From Microbulbifer sp. GL-2 (GTDB lineage: Bacteria; Pseudomonadota; Gammaproteobacteria; Pseudomonadales; Cellvibrionaceae), in contig NZ_AP019807.1 of NCBI RefSeq assembly GCF_007183175.1, forward strand, positions 558,001-622,000: 64,000 nt of DNA, in the 5' to 3' direction. Shown here one piece after another: positions 9,571 through 15,329 of this stretch. A model generated the notes under the pieces. It did no database searches. It was not told the origin of the DNA and saw nothing but the letters and a program-made list of their open reading frames with translations. Numbering within the stretch: the first letter of the stretch is position 1; each line of letters begins with the position of its first letter. A program made the translations under genes and the position numbers.

Positions 9571-9984
9571 TTAGCTACCTGCGGTTACTGTGGGTTTACC
9601 GGAAATCTTGAACTTCACGGTGCGGGTAATCTTGTCATCCTTGGGCACCGCCTTACCCCAGCCGGTAATATGGGCGATTAATTCCACCGTGGTACCCTCG
9701 GGATACTCGATTTTATAATGTTTATTGGTATCTGAATCGTAATCAGCACGCAAAGCCTGCTGGCCACTGTCGCTCTCATTCCAAATCAAGGTAATGGAGA
9801 CCTCACCGGCATCGCGTAAGCCAGAAGGGTCGTAGTCCATATATCCGCTGGTGCCATCAATCGGCGTCATCTCAACAGAACCGCGTGACTCCTCACCGGG
9901 GTCGATATCCAACATGCCCGCCACTGGCGTATAGGAAGTGCCATCATCACTGCGGGAAAATTTTGTTTTATAACCTTGTGCCAT
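9571..9984 (-). CDS. Major tail tube protein
   Basis: 137 residues. A compact beta-rich protein (GYKTKFSRSDDGTSYTPVAGM, RDAGEVSITLIWNESDSGQ, ARTVKFKISGKPTV-like end) that matches the gpV/tail-tube family of siphoviruses: a start with a short strand and loop, a central acidic loop with MTPIDGTSGYMDYDPSG, and a C-terminal VKFKISG strand. The hexameric rings of such proteins stack around the tape measure. It lies between the tail-terminator-like gene and the tail chaperones, the canonical order. Confidence 0.88.
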   Translation of the reverse strand: MAQGYKTKFSRSDDGTSYTPVAGMLDIDPGEESRGSVEMTPIDGTSGYMDYDPSGLRDAGEVSITLIWNESDSGQQALRADYDSDTNKHYKIEYPEGTTVELIAHITGWGKAVPKDDKITRTVKFKISGKPTVTAGS

Positions 9985-10010
9985 AGCTAAGACCTTATTG
10001 AGTTGTTTAG

Positions 10011-10418
10011 TTAAAGGGCTGAGGGTTCGGTGGAGTACTGGGCTGTATAGGTCAATCGAACCTCGCCCAGTGGGTGATCCTGATCCAGGGCAAACTGGGT
10101 TTGGCTGAGTAGGAATAAGTCACAGCTGCCATCCAGAGAGGCATCCTGCAATGTGCTCTCAATATCTGCAGCCGCTTGATCCAGTGCGGCATATATATCG
10201 CCATCGCTCTTTACTAACGCAGCAATGGTCAGATCCAATTGCCGACTGGTGCCGCCATGCATTTCGTGGCCAGTGTTTTCGGTAGCAAAGCCCACCACAA
10301 TGGCTGGTAGATTTACTGAATCAATTTCTTCTGTGGTGCCAGGGGGTGGGAAGAAGTAGCCGCTGAGGTTCTGTAACTCATCCTGTACAGCATCTCGGAT
10401 GGTGATGCGTTGGGTCAT
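10011..10418 (-). CDS. Tail terminator/tail completion-like protein
   Basis: 135 residues from the ATG at 10418 (MTQRITIRDAV), chosen because GGAGC lies 8 bases upstream; a longer frame upstream would run through a terminator hairpin. The sequence resembles the lambda gpU/minor tail terminator class: small alpha/beta, an N-terminal helix (IRDAVQDELQNL), PAIVVGF strand, LDLTIAALVKSDGD, and an ALDQAAADIESTL helix. Such proteins cap the tail tube and join it to the head. It is the first gene of the tail block after the cargo region and directly precedes the tube gene. Confidence 0.72.
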   Translation of the reverse strand: MTQRITIRDAVQDELQNLSGYFFPPPGTTEEIDSVNLPAIVVGFATENTGHEMHGGTSRQLDLTIAALVKSDGDIYAALDQAAADIESTLQDASLDGSCDLFLLSQTQFALDQDHPLGEVRLTYTAQYSTEPSAL

Positions 10419-10445
10419 TGGGATTGCTCCATGAATTTTGGGCAT

Positions 10446-10467
10446 AAAAAAACCCGCTAGTGCGGGT
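10446..10467 (-). terminator. Rho-independent terminator closing the cargo block
   Basis: On the minus strand, ACCCGC-ACTA-GCGGGT followed by a run of seven T. It lies between the low-GC gene pair and the tail-terminator-like gene, so tail expression must either read through (Q-type antitermination) or start from its own promoter. Confidence 0.85.
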
Positions 10468-10506
10468 TTGGGAACCATGAAGAATTAATAGGTTTGCATA
10501 TTTCAA

Positions 10507-10827
10507 TTAACTTGTGGATTGTCTTCTTTTACCAAAAGCATATCCCAAATAAGTAGTTATAACTGGAAGAATCAATTTCCAAAAACTTTCAATATCACCC
10601 TTTTCCACTGTGTCAACATACATATATGAGATGCCAACCGCAATAACCACTAACGTAATTACAAATGCGAAAAAACTTTCTGAAAGAAATTTTTCAAGAA
10701 TCTTTTGCTTGAAATTTATGCTTAACTCTCTTTTTGCTTTATCGTGCTCGAGTTCGACCTTAACTTGCTCTAAAGTAATACGAGTTTCAGAAGAAGGAGG
10801 CGGCACATCAAATGCTGTTTGTTCCAT
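10507..10827 (-). CDS. Small membrane protein with N-terminal coiled coil, unknown
   Basis: 106 residues. A charged helix, likely coiled coil (residues ~15-50, TLEQVKVELEHDKAKRELSI), is followed by two membrane segments (FFAFVITLVVIAVGISYMYV and FWKLILPVITTYLGYAFG) and a basic end. Its ATG overlaps the upstream stop as TGATG, with a strong AAGGAGG inside the upstream gene, so the two are translationally coupled. I do not recognise the family. The AT-rich composition differs from the neighbouring phage structural genes. With its terminator just downstream, this fits moron-type cargo, possibly superinfection exclusion (speculative). Confidence 0.72.
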   Translation of the reverse strand: MEQTAFDVPPPSSETRITLEQVKVELEHDKAKRELSINFKQKILEKFLSESFFAFVITLVVIAVGISYMYVDTVEKGDIESFWKLILPVITTYLGYAFGKRRQSTS

Positions 10828-11171
10828 CAGCTAACCTCCTTGGTATAGAAGGTGTACTCTAAGCCATAGCTGCTAGTACCTCCTCTCAATGATGTACGAA
10901 ATAAAACGAATAACTGTTTACCATTCAAGTGACCAATTCTTATTGGTTCAGCGGGACCAAATGACACTCCATCCGGATTGCTGAAGACAATCGCTAAGGT
11001 ATTAGGATTTAACAAATCTAGATCAACACTAGATTCCTTACCTTCTAGTGAGATTCGAAAAATCACTTCTAATAAAGGAGATTCTGATAAAACAAACCTT
11101 GTATCAGACAAATCTGAGCTTTCCAATGTCCCAGATTCTATGATCCTAAAATCACCGTGGTAGATTTTCAT
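10827..11171 (-). CDS. Unknown small beta-rich protein, coupled to membrane protein
   Basis: 114 residues from ATG 11171 (MKIYHGDFRI), chosen because GGGGGAG lies 7 bases upstream; the frame stays open further upstream but without a site. The predicted strands (TLESSDLSDTRFVLSES, LLEVIFRISLEGK, LAIVFSNPDG, KQLFVLFRTSLRGG, YGLEYTFYTKE) suggest a compact beta sandwich; there is no signal peptide or membrane span. The stop overlaps the start of the membrane protein gene, so the products are probably made in fixed ratio and may act together. Low GC marks it as recent cargo. Function unknown. Confidence 0.72.
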   Translation of the reverse strand: MKIYHGDFRIIESGTLESSDLSDTRFVLSESPLLEVIFRISLEGKESSVDLDLLNPNTLAIVFSNPDGVSFGPAEPIRIGHLNGKQLFVLFRTSLRGGTSSYGLEYTFYTKEVS

Positions 11172-11245
11172 TCTTCTGCTCCCCCATCTAAAACTTTGAG
11201 AACGCCGAATAGTAACATCGGAGTGACAATTATTTGATACTACGT

Positions 11246-11398
11246 TCAACTGGGGAGCTTATTGAAGTACTTGTAGGCCTCCCTCCCACTCATAGTCCTT
11301 ACCCATCTACCAATAAAAAGACAGCAGCCATTGAACACCCAAAGGAGAATGAAAAGTGGGCGAGCGCTATTTCCTTGCGGTATTGTATTCACGCTCAT
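11246..11398 (-). CDS. Possible 50-residue single-pass membrane peptide
   Basis: A 50-codon frame from ATG 11398 to TGA. Residues ~14-31 (PLFILLWVFNGCCLFIG) form one hydrophobic segment flanked by Arg. There is no convincing Shine-Dalgarno, so expression is uncertain. It lies in the gap between the antirepressor and the low-GC gene pair. Confidence 0.35.
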   Translation of the reverse strand: MSVNTIPQGNSARPLFILLWVFNGCCLFIGRWVRTMSGREAYKYFNKLPS

Positions 11399-11412
11399 GG
11401 CCGCCGTGAAAC

Positions 11413-12231
11413 TTAAACTACTTTGAGGAAGGAGCCCCCTGGCAACTTATCCCGCAGCTGTTCCGCGTACCGAGCAACCTCTTCCAATACTGCCTTACGC
11501 CATTTGAGCTGCTGCACTGGAGCGCCACCGGAGTGATTCTTACCGGTATCGCAATAACGGCCAAACTCTTCACCCTTTGGGGTTAGCTCCCAGCGCTTCT
11601 TGCGTGGCTTATATTCCACATGCTTCTGAAGTCCCATTCGCTGTAGGATGGCGTTGAATTCACGCGCACTCATTTCGTACGCTTTACCCAACTCCGATGG
11701 CGTGTAGAGAGGTTCGTTATTCTCAGCCTCCAGGTGGGTTACCCCCATCAGCTTCATTGGGCTGATGCCGGTGGTTTCTTCCACTACCCGATTGGCCAGT
11801 AAGATTGCCTGATTACCCTTCATGCCCATTCGCTTGGCTAATCCGTGAGCAGCTCCAAATGAGCGATTGGCCACTACCAGCAGCTTGTCACCTGACAACT
11901 CTTCTTTAGGTTCACCGTATTGACCCGTCTTTCGAATGCTGGGCAGAACCTTATGAGTTACCCAGCGTTTGAACGCTTTGGCTTCAACTTTCTGGCTTGT
12001 CAGGATTACCGAGTACAAACCCGCCTCATTGATGAGGTTCACACCACGATTTCCAAAACCGACGATCTGTCGGTTTTGAAATTCATCCTCATCAAGCTTT
12101 CTTGTCATTGCTTGAGCATCGGAATACCCAAGCACTTCGGCCACATCCTTAGCCACAAACCACGGCTCACCATTTTGCTCAACGACACGAACTTGATGAC
12201 TTTTGAAATCAAATGGAATCACATTACTCAT
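11413..12231 (-). CDS. BRO-N family phage antirepressor
   Basis: 272 residues from ATG 12231 (MSNVIPFDFKSHQVRVV), with AGGAG 7 bases upstream. The first ~105 residues are a clear BRO-N domain: WFVAKDVAEVLGYSD, then RKLDEDEFQNRQIV, NLINEAGLYSVILTS and KRWVTHKVLPSIRKTG. The C-terminal part is a second helical region ending in a basic segment (YKPRKKRWELTPKGEEFGRYC), resembling antirepressor C-terminal DNA-binding modules. Such proteins inactivate CI-type repressors. It is the second gene after a structured leader that resembles c4/ant regulation in phage P1. Since the CI protein here lacks a self-cleaving domain, this gene may be the real induction switch (inference). Confidence 0.88.
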   Translation of the reverse strand: MSNVIPFDFKSHQVRVVEQNGEPWFVAKDVAEVLGYSDAQAMTRKLDEDEFQNRQIVGFGNRGVNLINEAGLYSVILTSQKVEAKAFKRWVTHKVLPSIRKTGQYGEPKEELSGDKLLVVANRSFGAAHGLAKRMGMKGNQAILLANRVVEETTGISPMKLMGVTHLEAENNEPLYTPSELGKAYEMSAREFNAILQRMGLQKHVEYKPRKKRWELTPKGEEFGRYCDTGKNHSGGAPVQQLKWRKAVLEEVARYAEQLRDKLPGGSFLKVV

Positions 12232-12247
12232 AATCACTCTCCTGTGG

Positions 12248-12490
12248 TTAATGTTCAGTATTCCGCCGGCTAACTATTTGTCCGGCGGCGTAGGTCAGGC
12301 CATCCAGAACCGCGCCCTCTTCGCCACAAAGGGCATTGAGTGCGGCGTTTTTTACGGGGGAATCGGGCCATTCCAGAATGCGCTGGCGGGCCATGTTTAA
12401 ATACTGTATTTCGCGTAACTGCTGGACTTGAGCCGGCGGTAGCGCACGGTGAGAGTGATCAATCTTGGAGATTAATTGGGAATCGGCCAT
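12248..12490 (-). CDS. Small hypothetical protein upstream of antirepressor
   Basis: 80 residues from ATG 12490, with AGGAAG 8 bases upstream. It is largely helical (QVQQLREIQYLNMARQRILEWPDS, KNAALNALCGEEGAVLDGLTYAAGQIV) and not recognised. Its stop lies 16 bp before the antirepressor start, so the two are co-transcribed. Its ribosome-binding site is in the 3' arm of a long hairpin (12497-12576), so translation is probably controlled by RNA structure. In P1 a small gene (icd) sits in the same place, overlapping ant; this could be an analogue by position only. Confidence 0.7.
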   Translation of the reverse strand: MADSQLISKIDHSHRALPPAQVQQLREIQYLNMARQRILEWPDSPVKNAALNALCGEEGAVLDGLTYAAGQIVSRRNTEH

Positions 12491-12496
12491 GGGAAG

Positions 12497-12576
12497 GCTT
12501 CCTGATAAGTTTTAGTTTCTAGCGGCTGCCAGTTAGTAGCTGGCAGCCGGGTCTCAACTAGAGCCTTATCAGAAGC
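12497..12576 (-). promoter_or_regulatory. Long hairpin sequestering the ribosome-binding site of the antirepressor operon
   Basis: On the minus strand three nested stems can form: GCTTC-TGATAAG with CTTATCAGGAAGC (12565-12576 with 12497-12509), TCTAG with CTAGA (12558-12562 with 12518-12522), and a perfect nine-pair CGGCTGCCA/TGGCAGCCG (12541-12549 with 12523-12531). The outer 3' arm contains the AGGAAG ribosome-binding site of the 80-residue gene. Confidence 0.65.
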
Positions 12577-12659
12577 TCCGGGCCTATTCCCCCAGAAGGG
12601 GTCTTGTATTACGCCTCTCGACCCGGCTATAAAAGCTAGGCGTGCCAAATTGCAGGCAC

Positions 12660-12792
12660 AAAAAAACCGCGAGGCTGTCGGGTGCGGTAACCGCTAATAA
12701 GTTCTAGTCTTACCAGTGTCCACCAACCCGCAGGGAGCTGTCAAGCCCTCAGCCTGAGGTTAGGCTACCCCTATCCCAATCTCCGTTTAATC
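12660..12792 (-). ncRNA. Candidate C4-like antisense RNA upstream of antirepressor
   Basis: A gene-free minus-strand segment with a TATAAT -10 box (12799-12804; no good -35), hairpins (CCTCA-GGC-TGAGG and others) and an intrinsic terminator (ACCGC...GCGGT followed by seven T, 12660-12688). It contains GACTAGAACTTAT (12697-12709), which can pair, with a one-base bulge, with ATAAGGCTCTAGTT (12556-12569) in the downstream leader that folds over the ribosome-binding site. C4 antisense RNA of P1/P7 has this position and logic: cut from the leader of the ant transcript and pairing downstream to block ant. The family match was not tested. Confidence 0.48.
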
Positions 12793-12837
12793 ACTCCAAT
12801 TATATGGTTTTCTATACAGCTGGCTTTCGCAGGCAAT

Positions 12838-12873
12838 AAAAAACCCCACCAGCGGTGACTGATGGGGTTTTTT
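12838..12873. terminator. Bidirectional terminator after the cassette array
   Basis: AACCCCA (12842-12848) pairs with TGGGGTT (12863-12869), with A-runs and T-runs on the two sides, so it can stop transcription in both directions. It lies just beyond the attC of cassette 2 and separates cassette transcription from the antirepressor leader. Confidence 0.85.
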
Positions 12874-12900
12874 ATTGTTATTCAGGGGTTAGTAGCGGTT

Positions 12901-12963
12901 AACGCTAAGCTAAATGGACCGAAAAGCCGCTAGGCGTTTTGTGCCCATTTCGAGCGCCTTGTT
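12901..12963 (-). repeat. attC recombination site of cassette 2
   Basis: 63 nt from AAC to GTT on the minus strand. The arms pair as AAC/GTT, GCT/AGC, AAATGG/CCATTT, and AAAA-GCC/GGC-TTTT around a TAGC tip. The outer box sequence (AACAAGGCGCT...AGCTTAGCGTT) is very like classic attC ends. Imperfect pairing leaves bulged bases, as single-strand attC recombination requires. Confidence 0.83.
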
Positions 12964-12980
12964 ATATTTTTAAATCGCAT

Positions 12981-13199
12981 TTAGGAAACCTCTAACTCGT
13001 ATTTTTTGTTAACCTCTGCAACTACCTGAGCTAGAACTCCAAGCATACTATCTGGACCACTCCAATCATAACCACTCAACCTAGTTCCACCTTCTGGAAC
13101 TCCAAATACCTTCATACCTTCTTCATAAGAAGGGTGATTCTGAAGTTCTTCATTTATAGCATCAATGAATTCTGATTCATTAACAATGATTTTTGACAT
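12981..13199 (-). CDS. Cassette-borne 72-residue protein, unknown
   Basis: 72 residues from ATG 13199 (MSKIIVNESEF), with AAGGAG 6 bases upstream. Acidic and soluble; helix (EFIDAINEELQNHPSYEEGM), loop (GVPEGGTRLSGYDWSGPDSM), helix (GVLAQVVAEVNKKYELE). No known family. Its stop is 17 bases before the R'' box of attC, typical cassette packing. It follows the 53-residue gene by 28 bp and the two share one cassette, so they probably work together. An immunity or modulator pair is possible but unproven. Confidence 0.75.
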   Translation of the reverse strand: MSKIIVNESEFIDAINEELQNHPSYEEGMKVFGVPEGGTRLSGYDWSGPDSMLGVLAQVVAEVNKKYELEVS

Positions 13200-13227
13200 A
13201 CACAACTCCTTCTGCTGAAAAATGCAG

Positions 13228-13389
13228 TTAATCGATTTGTCTTCGTAGATCTAATATTGCCAGCATGACAGTTTGAAGCTCTGCATAGTCAACGGACTTG
13301 GAAAGGTCTTCATCAGACATCTTTAAGACCCTAGAAGCTAAATCGTTAACGTTAATCTCTAGTTTCTTATCATCACTTTTATAATCCAT
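13228..13389 (-). CDS. Cassette-borne 53-residue protein, unknown
   Basis: A 53-residue protein from ATG 13389 (MDYKSDDKKLEINV) to TAA, with an excellent AAGGAG 6 bases upstream. Composition is acidic and helical (NDLASRVLKMSDEDLSKSV, ELQTVMLAILDLRRQID), compatible with a small helical dimer. It is the first gene of cassette 2, 34 bp after the attC crossover. No family recognised. The strong ribosome-binding site and coupling with the next gene argue that it is real. Confidence 0.68.
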   Translation of the reverse strand: MDYKSDDKKLEINVNDLASRVLKMSDEDLSKSVDYAELQTVMLAILDLRRQID

Positions 13390-13422
13390 GCTATCTCCTT
13401 ATCTTTGGACTGGGTAAAATAG

Positions 13423-13485
13423 AACGTCGCGCCCTGGGGCAATCCGAAGCACAGCGTAGGTTTGGCCCTAGCAGCAATTTGTTAT
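13423..13485 (-). repeat. attC recombination site of cassette 1
   Basis: 61 nt from AAC to GTT (13483-13423) on the minus strand. Pairing: AAC/GTT; then CTAGGGC with GCCCCAG (one mismatch); then AAACC with GGATT after one extra-helical C. The centre is an unpaired tip (TACGCTGTGCTTC). Length, imperfect arms and a bulged base match attC architecture. The stop codon of the cassette gene lies in the R'' box. Confidence 0.78.
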
Positions 13486-14382
13486 CTGAATACTTTTTTT
13501 CCAAACTGATCGTGATCATAGCTGAACGCCTCAAATAATTTTGAGTTTGCCGCTTTATCCGGGTTTTTCCTTATGTACTCATCAAAACTAGCTTTATGCT
13601 TTTCTGGTATTTGGTCGTATGCATCTGATACTGCCTGGGCCTTCTCAACAATGTAATTGATAAAACCATCAGGCCACCAATATTCTCTTGGCCTAATCTT
13701 TCCGTGTTTAATGGCTATTCTGCTAGATCTCATCTTTTTCAGATCACTTGCTTTAACTATTCCCAAAATAATGAAACTGGGGAGTTTTGTGTATATGTAT
13801 AAATCTTTTGAGTTGCCAATAATATCCATCGCCATTGTACGCAAAAAATATCTATTGATATTTGGTGGCAACCCTGTTTCTGTTGTAGACTCAATTCGTT
13901 CTAGCGGAAATACATGTTGCTCATACTGGTATAAGTTCGATTCCTCGCCCAGTAAAAATTTCTTCAAGTGTTGCTCAGCAACATCGAGAGATTTGTTGTA
14001 CTCGTCAGATTTTTTCTCGGCTTCATTCTTACTACGTATATATGTAAGAGTTCGCCAAGACAACGATGCACATAGCCTTGACATCCATTCACCATAATTT
14101 GCTACAGATTCACCTTTATCTGCAAATGGATAAAAAACCTTGTTTGCAAACTCTCGTTCCCAGTCTGAAAACAGCTCTTCACAACCTCCACAAAGCCAAT
14201 ACTCTTTCGCGATATCCTGAGCACGCTTATGAACTTCGTTACCTTCCCGAAGGTAGCCAGTAACACCTGTTTTCTTTACCCATTTTCCAATGAACTTTGG
14301 AATGAAATGACTTTCTTTTAACGCCGATTCAGATTGGCAAAGCCGACATACTCCTTGCATCCCAACCTCCTAGTTCAGATAA
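13425..14382 (-). mobile_element. Integron gene cassette 1 (HNH-like gene plus attC)
   Basis: A 958-bp segment. It starts with TTATCTGAA (with the preceding G at 14383) and ends at the G of the GTT in its attC. The first ten bases (GTTATCTGAA) are exactly the reverse complement of the R'' box (TTCAGATAAC) at its other end, the diagnostic relation within one cassette. The gene fills most of the cassette and its TAA stop lies inside R'', as in many cassettes. Confidence 0.85.
13482..14360 (-). CDS. Cassette-borne HNH-like zinc-cluster protein, candidate defence gene
   Basis: 292 residues from ATG 14360, with AGGAGG 5 bases upstream. The N-terminus has CRLC, then SHFIPKF, then CGGCE near residue 58: a CxxC...SHxIP...CxxC layout like the treble-clef core of HNH-type nucleases, with a possible catalytic His in SHFIP. 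The rest is mainly helical and I see no clear second catalytic His or Asn, so activity is uncertain. Many cassette genes of chromosomal integrons encode nucleases or anti-phage systems, so a defence role is a reasonable hypothesis. The gene is AT-rich compared with flanking phage genes and its stop lies inside attC. Confidence 0.8.
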   Translation of the reverse strand: MQGVCRLCQSESALKESHFIPKFIGKWVKKTGVTGYLREGNEVHKRAQDIAKEYWLCGGCEELFSDWEREFANKVFYPFADKGESVANYGEWMSRLCASLSWRTLTYIRSKNEAEKKSDEYNKSLDVAEQHLKKFLLGEESNLYQYEQHVFPLERIESTTETGLPPNINRYFLRTMAMDIIGNSKDLYIYTKLPSFIILGIVKASDLKKMRSSRIAIKHGKIRPREYWWPDGFINYIVEKAQAVSDAYDQIPEKHKASFDEYIRKNPDKAANSKLFEAFSYDHDQFGKKVFR

Positions 14383-14390
14383 CATTTATA

Positions 14391-14438
14391 TAGTGATCAT
14401 CATGACCACTATTATCTTGACTACTATTTCTGATACAA
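14391..14438 (-). promoter_or_regulatory. Promoter with overlapping operator-like dyad upstream of the cassettes
   Basis: On the minus strand TTGTAT (14433-14438), a 16-bp spacer and GATAAT (14411-14416) form a plausible sigma-70 promoter. Immediately downstream, at the expected start site, lies the dyad TAGTGGTCAT-G-ATGATCACTA (14391-14411, arms 9/10 matched). It lies outside the cassette, in the flanking sequence, and could drive both cassettes, replacing the Pc promoter of an integron. Confidence 0.5.
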
Positions 14439-14560
14439 ATTTACGCCAACACGCCATCTTCTTCTAGTAAATTTATAGAATTCGGCCACTTAACACTGCC
14501 GGCCCATCTGAAAAAATGATCAGGGTAATCATAAATCCTGTACTGCCCCACCCACTCAGG

Positions 14561-14857
14561 CTACCCATCCACCAGCACCCGCCAAACCACCCCATCATCC
14601 GCCAGCCGCTTGCGCACCTGATACGCCACACCACCAAGGGTAATCACCGCTTCTGCGTTATAAGCCCCCACCTCACTCACCAGCAGACTCAATTCAACAC
14701 GCGGTACCCGCACGCGCTCATCTTCCTCGAACTCGTCAACCTCCTGATCTTTTATCACACGGCAATCAATAGGCTCGCCGCCGCTACCATCATCATAGGT
14801 AGCGACCTTGCCCCATTTGCGAAACGCGCGCTCTGCGGCTCGTTGGTCCAGATCCAT
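14561..14857 (-). CDS. Head-tail joining/neck-like phage protein
   Basis: 98 residues. The ATG follows the decoration protein gene by 7 bp. The sequence starts MDLDQRAAERAFRKWGKVATY and continues with alternating strands (RVPRVELSLLVSEVG, EAVITLGGVAYQVRKR) and a Trp-containing end (DDGVVWRVLVDG), as in small head completion proteins that follow the capsid gene in lambda-like phages. No specific family is assigned; gene order is the main support. It is the last head gene before the cargo block, which separates it from the tail-terminator gene by about 4 kb. Confidence 0.7.
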   Translation of the reverse strand: MDLDQRAAERAFRKWGKVATYDDGSGGEPIDCRVIKDQEVDEFEEDERVRVPRVELSLLVSEVGAYNAEAVITLGGVAYQVRKRLADDGVVWRVLVDG

Positions 14858-14864
14858 GCTTCAC

Positions 14865-15236
14865 CTAGGCCTTCACGGTGCCCGGTACGCCGGTAAACTT
14901 GACCGCTAGGCTGGTAACGCCATTACCGGCTGCCTCTGCGGCAAAGGCGGTAGGGCCGGTGATATCGCCAGTGGCTGCGGTGGCTGCATTACTATCGAAT
15001 GCGCTGGAGGCAACCACCCAGGTGAGGGTTTCCCCCTGATTGATCTCTGCGGCGGATACCTTGGGCACGCTGAATACGCCATCAATGGCGAGCACGCCGG
15101 TTTCACCCACGGCGATATCATCCATCGCTACCCCCAGCACTGCGCCTACTGCTAACACCTGGCCAGAGGTAATCACCGCGCTGGTGTTGTTGGTGACATC
15201 CAGCATGCGTCCGTCTTGCACAAAATTCGTAGCCAT
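14865..15236 (-). CDS. DUF2190-type capsid decoration protein
   Basis: 123 residues from ATG 15236 (MATNFVQDGRMLDVTN), with GAGAAAGAGA just upstream. The sequence shows the DUF2190 pattern: NFVQDG near the start, TNNTSAVITSGQVLAVGAVLGVAMDDIAVGE, then GVFSVPKVSAAEINQGETLTW, and a Gly/Ala-rich end. Proteins of this family sit next to the major capsid gene and are thought to decorate or stabilise the head. A terminator-like hairpin lies between this gene and the capsid gene. Confidence 0.83.
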   Translation of the reverse strand: MATNFVQDGRMLDVTNNTSAVITSGQVLAVGAVLGVAMDDIAVGETGVLAIDGVFSVPKVSAAEINQGETLTWVVASSAFDSNAATAATGDITGPTAFAAEAAGNGVTSLAVKFTGVPGTVKA

Positions 15237-15270
15237 TCTCTTTCTCTCGATTGGGTTAATAACTGAAAGT

Positions 15271-15292
15271 AAAAAGGCCGCGTGTTGCGGCC
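15271..15292 (-). terminator. Terminator-like hairpin after the capsid gene
   Basis: On the minus strand GGCCGC-AACAC-GCGGCC followed by TTTTT, between the protease-capsid gene and the decoration gene. It probably reduces distal expression or is overcome by antitermination. Confidence 0.8.
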
Positions 15293-15329
15293 CTTTCAAA
15301 TTTGATTTGGGTTGAGGTATTAGTAGGTA

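Larger units (their letters stand above)
12903..13424 (-). mobile_element. Integron gene cassette 2 (two small genes plus attC)
   Basis: A 522-bp segment on the minus strand. It starts at TTCTATTTT directly after the recombination G of cassette 1 and ends at the G of its own attC. Its first bases (GTTCTATTTT including that G) match the reverse complement of its R'' box (GTTATATTTT) at 9 of 10 positions, the hallmark of a circularisable cassette. It holds a 53-residue and a 72-residue gene. Confidence 0.8.

Noticed and set aside
12497..12900. Possible third integron cassette next to cassette 2
   Set aside because: After the GTT at 12901 I find no second R''/R' pair with the required complementarity. 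AACCGCTACTAA and TTATTAGCGGTT are nearly inverted repeats, but the AAC core is missing and there is no gene between.
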